DNA of 35,454 bases from Candidatus Levyibacteriota bacterium (GTDB taxonomy: Bacteria; Patescibacteriota; Microgenomatia; Levybacterales; UBA12049). Where the stretch lies: positions 1-35,454 of the forward strand of contig JACPDD010000009.1 of assembly GCA_016184205.1 (NCBI GenBank), in the 5' to 3' direction. Under the pieces are notes generated by a model that saw nothing but the letters and a program-made list of their open reading frames with translations, had not been told where the DNA came from and ran no database searches. The translations under genes were made by a program, and so were the position numbers. Every line of letters starts with the position of its first letter. The stretch's first letter is position 1. Below are positions 7,652 through 13,687 of this stretch, piece by piece.

Positions 7652-8730
7652 ATGAGATATTCTAAGTTGTTTGGGAAAACTGTAAAAAATGCGCCAAAAG
7701 ATGAGACTTCTGTTAATGCAAAGCTTTTGACCCAAGCCGGTTTTATAAGAAAAGAAGTTGCTGGTGTTTATAATTTTTTGCCGCTGGGGCTTAGAGTTGT
7801 CAATAAGATATCAAACATAGTGCGGGAAGAAATGGACGCGGTCGGTGGGCAAGAACTTTTACTTTCCGCTATTCAAAATAAAGAAAGTTGGGAAAAAACC
7901 GGCAGATGGGAAAGCTTTGATGTACTTTTTAAAATCGCCAGCCAATTTGAAAAAGAATATGCGCTTGGCCCAACGCATGAAGAAGTTCTTGTTCCGCTTG
8001 CGCAAGAATTTATCCTTTCTTACAAGGATTTACCTTTATATGTTTACCAAATCCAAACTAAATTTAGAGATGAAGCGCGTGCCAAGGCAGGGCTGCTTCG
8101 CGGGCGGGAGTTTTTGATGAAAGATTTTTATTCTTTCCATGAGTCGCAGGAAGACCTTGATGCATATTATGAAAAAATGAAAGGCGCGTATAAAAAAGCA
8201 TACGAACGAATGGGACTAAGCGCTATTGAAACCAAAGCGGGCGGGGGAACTTTTTCTGATTTTTCCCATGAGTATCAAGTTGTAACGGATGCCGGGGAGG
8301 ATGAAATTATTTATTGTTCAGGAGGAGATTTTTCCGAAAATTCGGAAATTGCAAAAGTGGCGGAAGGAAAACAATGTGACCTGGGACACGGACCTTTAAA
8401 AAAGTCAAAATCTATTGAGGTAGGAAACATTTTCCCTATCGGCGACAAGTTCTCTCGAGCGGCGAAGCGGGTTCTGGAACCGAGCCTTGGGCAAAAGAAG
8501 TTTACAAAAGATTAACCGGAGCCGGCGTTGAGGTACTTTGGGATGAGCGGGAAAATGCATCGGCTGGGGAAAAATTTGCAGATGCGGATCTTATAGGAAT
8601 TCCTGTACGTCTGGTTGTTTCCGCAAAGCTTGGAAAAGGTAAAATTGAAGTAAAAAATAGACATGAGAATGAATCAAAGATAATGGGAATTGACGATGTT
8701 TTGGCTTATTTTTGCCAAGATTGTAAGTAA
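7652..8730 (+). pseudogene. proS: Prolyl-tRNA synthetase with internal deletion and frameshift
   Basis: Charges tRNA-Pro. The first part (7652-8515) has the class II motif 1 region, motif 2 (FRDEARAKAGLLRGREFLMKD) and runs to IEVGNIFPIGDKFS. A different frame then gives the C-terminal anticodon-binding domain (WAKEVYKRLTGAGVEVLWDER, then ASAGEKFADADLIGIP) to the TAA at 8728-8730. Between them the segment with class II motif 3 (normally an MGxYGIGVSR-like stretch) is missing; I estimate 80-100 residues. The join lies in a GC-rich patch (8453-8481) with similarity to patches in prs and msrB. As it stands no active enzyme can be made. ProRS is essential, so a second copy or an assembly collapse is likely. 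Confidence 0.88.
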
Positions 8731-8732
8731 GC

Positions 8733-9158
8733 TTAGGGAAGAAACGGGAGGCTTGCGCCGAATATTTTTACCCACACCAGAGTATAGACCGCAAGGAAAA
8801 CTACTATTCCCACAACCATAACTATGGGTGAAATTTGTCCCGCCTTTTTCTTTGAACTGAAAACTTGCGAATTTGAGGCATCGACTATTGGTTCCTGCGG
8901 CGCTTGAACAGTTACGATTTCTTCTTTTGCCGGGACTTCCACAGTTTGGGAAGCCGGCTGTTGTGGTGTAAAAACTTGAGACTGTCCCTCAGAGGGAGCC
9001 GGGCTAGCAGCTTGCGCTGGAGGCGGAGGCAGTGGCGCAGATGATTGCTGCTCTTGTGAGGTAGTTTGGGTAGGCGGAACTCCCTGAATGGGAGTGTTCA
9101 TTACGCGATTATATGTTTCCTGAAGTTTGGGGTTAAGGCCTGCAAGCTGATTATCCAT
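8733..9158 (-). CDS. Pro/Gln-rich protein with C-terminal membrane helix
   Basis: 141 residues. The first ~105 are low-complexity Pro, Gln, Ala and Ser (APLPPPPAQAASPAPSEG), then SSKKKAGQISP leads into a single membrane helix (IVMVVGIVVFLAVYTLVWV). This tail-anchored layout suggests an exposed flexible arm on the envelope. It has a strong promoter (consensus -35 and -10) and the ATG is 12 nt from the -10. It is convergent with proS, with stops 2 bases apart. Function unknown; proteins of this layout are common in CPR genomes. Confidence 0.75.
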   Translation of the reverse strand: MDNQLAGLNPKLQETYNRVMNTPIQGVPPTQTTSQEQQSSAPLPPPPAQAASPAPSEGQSQVFTPQQPASQTVEVPAKEEIVTVQAPQEPIVDASNSQVFSSKKKAGQISPIVMVVGIVVFLAVYTLVWVKIFGASLPFLP

Positions 9159-9170
9159 AGGCAGTAACTT

Positions 9171-9201
9171 ATTATAGCCTTTTTTAAGCTGTTTTTGTCA
9201 A
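9171..9201 (-). promoter_or_regulatory. Consensus promoter of Pro-rich membrane protein
   Basis: On the minus strand TTGACA (9201-9196), a 19-bp spacer and TATAAT (9176-9171). Both boxes match the sigma-70 consensus perfectly. The -10 ends 12 nt before the ATG, so the leader is at most a few nt. Confidence 0.7.
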
Positions 9202-9240
9202 GCCCATCTATCTTCTTTTGCGTCGGCAAAGCATTTTCTC

Positions 9241-9403
9241 TTTCTTTTGTCCGCCAAAAGAAGCAAAAGCTCGTTCGCAGGAAAGTCGCGCTAAAATTAT
9301 TTCGTTCGTTTGTCGGCTGATAACGGTCCACGCCTGTCAAGCAGGCGAGCTCCTTCCAGTCCGCTCCCTCCGAATCCACGGGTTCCCCCTGACAGCTCAC
9401 TTC
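9241..9403. repeat. Dispersed ~160-bp repeat, copy 1
   Basis: The last 38 bases (9366-9403) are identical to 32258-32295, and the preceding ~115 bases are similar to 32167-32257. Both copies begin with an AT-rich inverted repeat (here TTCTTTTG 9242-9249 and CAAAAGAA 9255-9262). This copy has about 37 extra bases containing a 6-bp hairpin, CGCCTG-TCAAG-CAGGCG (9331-9347). It lies in the 300-base gap between two diverging genes. No convincing ORF is conserved between copies, so it may be a MITE-like element or a structured RNA. Confidence 0.8.
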
Positions 9404-9413
9404 ATTATTTTTA

Positions 9414-9441
9414 ACTAGTGGCTAGTCGCTAATTGCTAGTT
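9414..9441 (+). repeat. Heptamer array NCTANTN
   Basis: Four 7-nt units (ACTAGTG, GCTAGTC, GCTAATT, GCTAGTT) directly after the dispersed repeat and just before the -10 box of the next gene. Confidence 0.75.
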
Positions 9442-9445
9442 AATG

Positions 9446-9451
9446 TATAAT
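9446..9451 (+). promoter_or_regulatory. -10 box, leaderless start
   Basis: TATAAT ends 7 nt before the ATG at 9459 and only 1 nt before the in-frame ATG at 9453. This spacing favours 9459 as the start of a leaderless message. No clear -35 is seen. Confidence 0.5.
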
Positions 9452-9458
9452 AATGGAT

Positions 9459-10361
9459 ATGAAAATTGTTGTTACTCATAGCTCGCCGGATATGGATGCA
9501 ATAACTTCTGTTTGGCTAATAAAGCGATATTTGCCCGGCTGGGAAGAGGCAAGCGTCCAATTCGTCCCCGCTGGGGAGCGACTTGGAAATCTCAAATCTC
9601 AAATCTCAAATCTCAAATCTCCCATTGAAAATATAAACGGCAATGAAGTCATTCATGTTGATACGGGTTTGGGTCCGCTGGATCATCATCAGATAGAGTC
9701 GGACAAAGTTTGCGGAGCAAGCCTGACGTTTGACTTTGTCAAACGAACTCACAACTCACAACTTGCAACTAACAACTCGGAAAGAATTAAAGACAAGATA
9801 GAAGCCATCCAGAGGATAGTAAAAGTTGTAGTGGACATTGACCATTTCAAAGAAGTTTTTTGGAAAGATGCAATGGCAGATTATCACGAATTTTCTCTAG
9901 TCAATATTTTGGATGGGCTTAAACTTCAGAGGCCAGGTGAGGACGCGTTTTACGTAGAGTTTGTAATGCAAAATCTTGACGCGCTTTTGCATGAATTTGA
10001 GAACAGAATTTGGGCGGAACAGGAAATTAAAACAAACGGAAAGGAATTTAAAACTCGATTTGGTAAGGCAATCGGATTTGAAACTTTAAACGATACCGTT
10101 ATAAAACTTTCGCAAAAAATGGGACATGTTTTAGTAGTACGCAAAGATCCAAGAAAAGGATATGTGAGAATTAAAGCAAGTCCTGATTCAAAAATCGACT
10201 TAACATTGGCTTATGAACAATTTAAGAAAATTGATCCTGCCGCGACCTGGTTTTTGCATGTAAGCAGGCGAATGCTCTTAAACGGTTCGGTTAAAAATCC
10301 AAAGATGAGGGCGACCTCGCTACCGCTCGGTGATATAATCAAAGTGCTTGAGCAGATATGA
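9459..10361 (+). CDS. DHH/MYG1-like putative metal-dependent phosphohydrolase
   Basis: 300 residues. The start MKIVVTHSSPDMDAITSVWL has the metal-ligand style of DHH-type phosphoesterases (H-x-x-x-D-x-D), and HVDTGLGPLDHHQ adds a DHH-like motif as also seen in MYG1-type proteins. A second half (about residues 190-300) has VVVRKDPRKGYVRIKAS and a TSLPLGDIIKVL end. Two coding heptamer arrays fall at residues 43-55 and 96-108, both in loops between the metal motifs, and read as low-complexity insertions (LKSQISNLKS, HNSQLATNNS). The next gene overlaps by 4 bases (ATGA). The family call is moderate and the substrate unknown. Confidence 0.6.
   Translation: MKIVVTHSSPDMDAITSVWLIKRYLPGWEEASVQFVPAGERLGNLKSQISNLKSPIENINGNEVIHVDTGLGPLDHHQIESDKVCGASLTFDFVKRTHNSQLATNNSERIKDKIEAIQRIVKVVVDIDHFKEVFWKDAMADYHEFSLVNILDGLKLQRPGEDAFYVEFVMQNLDALLHEFENRIWAEQEIKTNGKEFKTRFGKAIGFETLNDTVIKLSQKMGHVLVVRKDPRKGYVRIKASPDSKIDLTLAYEQFKKIDPAATWFLHVSRRMLLNGSVKNPKMRATSLPLGDIIKVLEQI
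9587..9621 (+). repeat. Perfect heptamer array AAATCTC x5, in frame
   Basis: Five exact copies of AAATCTC (35 nt) inside the DHH-like gene. This is the only array here with no unit variation, suggesting recent origin. Because the unit is 7 nt, copies are read in all three phases. Confidence 0.9.
9746..9780 (+). repeat. Heptamer array AACTNNN x5, in frame
   Basis: Five 7-nt units with an invariant AACT and a variable 3-nt remainder (CAC, CAC, TGC, AAC, CGG). It lies in the same gene as the AAATCTC array, 124 bases downstream. Confidence 0.85.
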
Positions 10362-10687
10362 AGAATTGTATTTTCTGTAAAATTGCAAAGGGAGAAATTC
10401 CTAAAAAGTTTGGGTACCAGGACAAAGACATAATGGTTTTTGATGATATAAATCCCCTTGCTCCCATCCATATCCTTATAGTTCCCAAAAAACACATAAA
10501 AGATTTCAATAATATGGATGATTCAAGAATCTGGAATAAAATGAGAGGAGTTGCGCAAGTTATGGTGGCTAAAAAGGGAATTAAGAATAAGGGGTATCGT
10601 GTGGTTATAAACGGCGGGGGAGCCCAGATAATTGACCACTTACATCTTCATATAACTGGACCTCTGGGCAAATCCGCAAAAATGTAA
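10358..10687 (+). CDS. HIT-family nucleotide-binding hydrolase
   Basis: 109 residues of the histidine triad family (nucleoside phosphoramidate or dinucleoside polyphosphate hydrolases). It starts CIFCKIAKGEIPKK, a typical HINT beginning with the two zinc-site cysteines C4 and C7, has HILIVPKKHIKDF in the middle, and ends with the catalytic HLHLHIT triad (H-x-H-x-H). The length is normal for HINT proteins. It overlaps the DHH-like gene by 4 bases, so the two are probably translationally coupled. The physiological substrate cannot be read from sequence. Confidence 0.93.
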   Translation: MKNCIFCKIAKGEIPKKFGYQDKDIMVFDDINPLAPIHILIVPKKHIKDFNNMDDSRIWNKMRGVAQVMVAKKGIKNKGYRVVINGGGAQIIDHLHLHITGPLGKSAKM

Positions 10688-10719
10688 GGCATCCACTGGT
10701 TTGTCAAGTAAGAAAGTAC

Positions 10720-10760
10720 TATAATAGGAGAGAGTTGCCCATCCCGAACTTGTTGTTCGG
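10720..10760 (+). promoter_or_regulatory. rpsU -10 box and leader hairpin
   Basis: TATAAT at 10720-10725 (no -35 at standard spacing) is followed by a perfect 6-bp hairpin, CCGAAC-TTGTT-GTTCGG (10744-10760), in the ~55-nt leader. A GAGGTG ribosome binding site (10768-10773) lies between the hairpin and the ATG. Confidence 0.5.
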
Positions 10761-10783
10761 TAGAATCGAGGTGTTTTATTTTT

Positions 10784-10966
10784 ATGGTAGTTGTTAAAAA
10801 AATGCCGGGAGAAAGCGATGAATCTTTGATTCGCAAATTTTCAAAAAAAGTTATGAATGAAGGCATAATCCAGGAAGCAAAAAGAAGAGAGTTCTATCTT
10901 AAGCCCTCACTTGCCCGAAAACAAAAGCAGGAGGATGCCAGACGTGTTAAAAAGGTCTGGGCATAA
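10784..10966 (+). CDS. rpsU: 30S ribosomal protein S21
   Basis: Small basic protein bS21 (60 residues) that helps mRNA base-pair with 16S rRNA during initiation. It has the family pattern: VVVKKMPGESDESLIRKFSKKV, then EAKRREFYLKPSLARKQKQEDARR. Length is normal. It has its own promoter and a leader with a stable hairpin, which may allow autoregulation. ybeY follows 3 bases after its stop, so the two are probably one transcript. Confidence 0.93.
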   Translation: MVVVKKMPGESDESLIRKFSKKVMNEGIIQEAKRREFYLKPSLARKQKQEDARRVKKVWA

Positions 10967-10969
10967 TTT

Positions 10970-11365
10970 ATGGCGCAAGTAAATGTTCCTATTTTTGTTG
11001 AGAGCAGGTATAAAGTTAACAGAAAAAGAATAAAAAATACTATCCAGAGCGTGCTAAGTAAGCACGAGGTTGTGGGACAAATGGAAGTTTCTGTTGCCGT
11101 AGTTGGGGACAGGAAAATGCGCGCTCTTTCCCAAAAATACAAAGGGGAAGACAAGACAAGAAATATTTTATCCTTCTCTTTATCCGAAGGGGAGAGCGAG
11201 CGGGGCAAAGAAACCCGCGGCGATACCTTACTCCTTGGCGATATTGTCCTTTCATATCCGGAAGTTATAAGAGAGGCAGCGCGGGATGAGGTTTTGGTAG
11301 ACGACAAGGTGGATGAGCTTGTAATGCATGGACTCGAGCACCTACTCGGGCTACACCACGAGTAA
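10970..11365 (+). CDS. ybeY: Endoribonuclease YbeY, C-terminally short
   Basis: Zinc-dependent RNase for 16S rRNA 3' maturation and ribosome quality control. The family core MEVSVAVVGDRKMRALSQKYKGEDKTRNILSF is clear, as is the metal motif near the C-terminus: HGLEHLLGLHHE, with the three histidines of HGxxHLxGxxH. Two usual residues differ (Leu to Glu after the first H-G-x, and Asp to His before the last His). The protein ends at once after HHE, lacking the ~20-residue helix that normally follows, and an octamer array starts one base after the stop. Residues ~79-90 (GESERGKETRGD) look like a small insertion encoded by a GC-rich patch. Activity is plausible but not certain. Confidence 0.88.
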   Translation: MAQVNVPIFVESRYKVNRKRIKNTIQSVLSKHEVVGQMEVSVAVVGDRKMRALSQKYKGEDKTRNILSFSLSEGESERGKETRGDTLLLGDIVLSYPEVIREAARDEVLVDDKVDELVMHGLEHLLGLHHE

Positions 11366-11366
11366 T

Positions 11367-11398
11367 AGTCAAATATTCAAATAGACAAATGGTCAAAA
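11367..11398 (+). repeat. Octamer array NNNCAAAT, left flank of S23 gene 1
   Basis: Four contiguous 8-nt units (AGTCAAAT, ATTCAAAT, AGACAAAT, GGTCAAAA) between the ybeY stop and the S23 start. The reverse-complement version is at 11771-11794 after the gene. Confidence 0.88.
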
Positions 11399-11410
11399 CG
11401 GAACAATATA

Positions 11411-11767
11411 ATGCAAAATAAGCCTCAAGATATTCATGAGCGTATTTATCAATTTGTCATTGCAACCTTGAAATATATTCGTAAACTTCCAAAAACGCAG
11501 GAAAATTTTATAATAATTAATCAACTAGCTCGTTCCGCAACTTCTATGGGTGCTAATGATCAGGAGGCAGACGGAACGCATACAAAGAAAGACTTTATAT
11601 CTAAGTATGCTATCGTTAGGAAAGAAACAAAGGAATCAGCATATTGGCTTAGAGCATTGGCAGATTTAAACCCTCGTTATTTAGCTGAGGGAACAAAGCT
11701 TAGAGAAGAAGCTATTGAAATTGCAAAAATAGTTAGTACAATAATCTACAAAACTACAAATAAATAA
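11411..11767 (+). CDS. S23-type four-helix-bundle protein 1
   Basis: 118 residues of the 23S rRNA intervening-sequence/S23 four-helix-bundle family, to which the Avd accessory protein of diversity-generating retroelements is structurally related. Recognisable parts are the first helix with KLPKTQENFIIINQLARSATSMGAN, then DFISKYAIVRKETKESAYWLRAL, where the family has a conserved E-x-x-x-W/L pattern. The function of free-standing copies is unknown. It sits between ybeY and dnaX, flanked by inverted octamer arrays, which marks it as an inserted cassette. A TATAAT overlaps the ATG, so the promoter is unclear. Confidence 0.87.
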   Translation: MQNKPQDIHERIYQFVIATLKYIRKLPKTQENFIIINQLARSATSMGANDQEADGTHTKKDFISKYAIVRKETKESAYWLRALADLNPRYLAEGTKLREEAIEIAKIVSTIIYKTTNK

Positions 11768-11770
11768 TTG

Positions 11771-11794
11771 ATTTGTTTATTTGGCTATTTGTAA
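11771..11794 (-). repeat. Octamer array, right flank of S23 gene 1 (inverted)
   Basis: Three 8-nt units on the plus strand (ATTTGTTT, ATTTGGCT, ATTTGTAA), whose reverse complement reads NNNCAAAT, the same word as the left array. It begins 3 bases after the S23 stop. Confidence 0.87.
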
Positions 11795-11824
11795 TATTGG
11801 TAGCATTACGACTGAAAGGAGTTT

Positions 11825-13390
11825 ATGGTTTTTTATAGAAAATACAGACCGCAAACAATTGAAGAGCTTGACAGTGAAACAGTGAGAGATAAGCTCTCCT
11901 TAATACTTTCTGCAAAAAATGTTTCCCACGCATTTCTATTTACCGGGCCCAAGGGACTAGGAAAAACATCAGCGGCAAGAATTGTTGCAAAGATTGTCAA
12001 TTGCGAGCGTCTAGCGTCTAGAAAGTCAGCGTCTAGTTCGAGAGAAAAAAAACTGAACGCTAAACGCTATTCACTAAGCGCTAAACTGGAGCCCTGCAAT
12101 AAATGCGAACAATGTGTTTCAATAGCGGAAGGAAGAAATTTCGATGTTTTGGAGATTGATGCAGCGTCAAACAGGGGCATTGACGAAATAAGAGACCTTA
12201 GAGAGAAGATAAGGCTTGCTCCAATGAAAGCTTCAAAAAAAGTTTACATAATTGACGAGGTTCATATGTTAACACAGGAAGCATTTGACGCGCTTTTAAA
12301 AACTTTGGAGGAACCGCCGGCCCACGTGCTTTTTGTTCTTTGTACAACAGAGCCGCAAAAAGTCCCACCAACCATAGTCTCCCGTTGTGTCCATATAACT
12401 TTCAACAAGGCAACCGAAGAAGAGTTGGTAAGAGCTTTTCAACGAATTGCAAAAGGAGAAAAGCTAAGTGTTGACAAAGAAGTTCTTTTTGATATTGCTA
12501 ATTTGTCCGATGGAAGTTTTAGAGACGGAACAAAAATACTTGAAGAGTTGGTGGTATCTGCTAAGGGAAAAAAGATTACAAAGGAACTTTTGGAAAGAAG
12601 CTACAAAGTCTCAAGCCTTAACAGGCTAATTCTGGATTTGTTAAGGGAAGTTTCTGAGAAAAATATAAAAGACGCACTTAAATTGATTAATGAAATTTCA
12701 AAGCAGGGAATAGACATAAAATATTTTGTGGACCAGCTTATAGAAACTCTTCATAAGATACTTTTGTTTCAGCTTAAAGTAACTTCCGAAGCCCCTGCAG
12801 CAGGATTTAATTTGGAGGATTTAAAAAAACTGATAGAACTTTTAAGTAAATATTATCCGCAGATGAAATATTCGGTTATTCCACAGCTGCCGCTTGAAAT
12901 GGCCGTAATAGAATATTGCCAAGAAAGTGAACCGATGCACTTTGCTCGCCAGCCACAGTCTGCAAGTGACGCTCACCCAGCTAGTTCTGAAAATCAGAGT
13001 TCTTCCTGTTCGCTAAGTGAGAGCCTGTCTCAAAGTCAGTCTCCAAAAAATGCTAAATCGGCTCTCAGTTCACTTGCAGATGAGCCGGCTCGCCGCACAC
13101 CGGTAGAAGAGATAAATAGGGGGAGACAAACATCAATAGAGCAGCGCACAAGCGGGGCAAAAAGTTTCTTTCAGGAATTGATTGAAGAAGTGAAATCTCA
13201 TAATCATTCAATTGCAGGAGTTTTACGCGGGTGCAGCGCAGAAGTAGATGGAAACAAAATAACAATTGCTACAAAATATAAATTTCACAAGGAGAAACTT
13301 GAGGAAAGAGGAGTATTGGAAATTTTGGAAAAAGTTTCAAGCGCGCTCACTGGCAAAAAGACGGTGGTTTCGGTTATACTCAATAAATAG
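11825..13390 (+). CDS. dnaX: DNA polymerase III subunit gamma/tau
   Basis: Clamp-loader ATPase of the replicative polymerase. Domain I has Walker A GPKGLGKT (41-48), Walker B VYIIDEVH (140-147) and an SRC sensor motif. The four zinc cysteines are C60, C91, C94 and C97. The loop between the first two is ~30 residues rather than the usual ~8-10, because residues 61-89 are encoded by two opposed heptamer arrays. The lid and collar domains follow, then a Ser/Gln-rich linker (~375-425) and a C-terminal domain (FFQELIEEVKSHNHSI to VVSVILNK). A strong AAAGGAG site lies 4 nt before the ATG. dnaX-ybaB-recR is a classic order; prs is inserted in it here. Confidence 0.95.
   Translation: MVFYRKYRPQTIEELDSETVRDKLSLILSAKNVSHAFLFTGPKGLGKTSAARIVAKIVNCERLASRKSASSSREKKLNAKRYSLSAKLEPCNKCEQCVSIAEGRNFDVLEIDAASNRGIDEIRDLREKIRLAPMKASKKVYIIDEVHMLTQEAFDALLKTLEEPPAHVLFVLCTTEPQKVPPTIVSRCVHITFNKATEEELVRAFQRIAKGEKLSVDKEVLFDIANLSDGSFRDGTKILEELVVSAKGKKITKELLERSYKVSSLNRLILDLLREVSEKNIKDALKLINEISKQGIDIKYFVDQLIETLHKILLFQLKVTSEAPAAGFNLEDLKKLIELLSKYYPQMKYSVIPQLPLEMAVIEYCQESEPMHFARQPQSASDAHPASSENQSSSCSLSESLSQSQSPKNAKSALSSLADEPARRTPVEEINRGRQTSIEQRTSGAKSFFQELIEEVKSHNHSIAGVLRGCSAEVDGNKITIATKYKFHKEKLEERGVLEILEKVSSALTGKKTVVSVILNK
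12007..12083 (+). repeat. Opposed heptamer arrays in the dnaX zinc module
   Basis: The left array has three GCGTCTA units (12007-12020 and 12029-12035, with 8 nt between). The right array has four 7-nt units ending CTA (AACGCTA twice, TTCACTA, AGCGCTA; 12056-12083). The reverse complement of the right word (TAGCGTT) resembles the left register (TAGCGTC), so the pair can fold back on itself around an A-run. Confidence 0.85.
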
Positions 13391-13405
13391 AGGAGGTGTT
13401 TAATT

Positions 13406-13687
13406 TTGAATAATCCATTTTCACAAATTTCCGAACTTAAAAAAATGAGAGATCAGGCAATGCAAATACAAAAAGTCCTGCAGGCAGAAGAAGTTACAGT
13501 TGAAAAAAATGGAGTAAATGTTGTTATAACAGGCGACCAGAAGATAAAGGAGCTGCGTTCAAACGGACGCTTGGATAATGATATTAAAGAGGCAGTTAAC
13601 GAAGCAGTTAAAAAATCTCAGGAAGTTGCAGCAAAGAAGCTTTCTCAAATGGGCGGAGGACTTGGAGGTCTTTTAGGTGGTTCCTAA
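13406..13687 (+). CDS. ybaB: YbaB/EbfC nucleoid-associated protein
   Basis: 93-residue DNA-binding protein of the YbaB/EbfC family, a tweezer-shaped dimer. It has the helical N-terminus (FSQISELKKMRDQAMQIQKVLQ), the central strand region VNVVITGDQKIKELRSNG and a glycine-rich end (GGGLGGLLGGS). Its start codon is TTG, supported by a strong AGGAGG site (13391-13396) 9 nt upstream; no ATG fits. It sits just after dnaX as usual and overlaps prs by 11 bases. Confidence 0.92.
   Translation: MNNPFSQISELKKMRDQAMQIQKVLQAEEVTVEKNGVNVVITGDQKIKELRSNGRLDNDIKEAVNEAVKKSQEVAAKKLSQMGGGLGGLLGGS

Noticed and set aside
9218..9418. Plus- and minus-strand ORFs within 9100-9420
   Set aside because: They lie in the dispersed non-coding repeat, are not preserved in the second copy, and have no plausible domains.
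12959..13080. 11-nt inverted repeat TCTGCAAGTGA/TCACTTGCAGA in the dnaX linker
   Set aside because: About one such pair is expected by chance at this spacing in a window this size. The Ser/Gln-rich linker is a normal DnaX feature.
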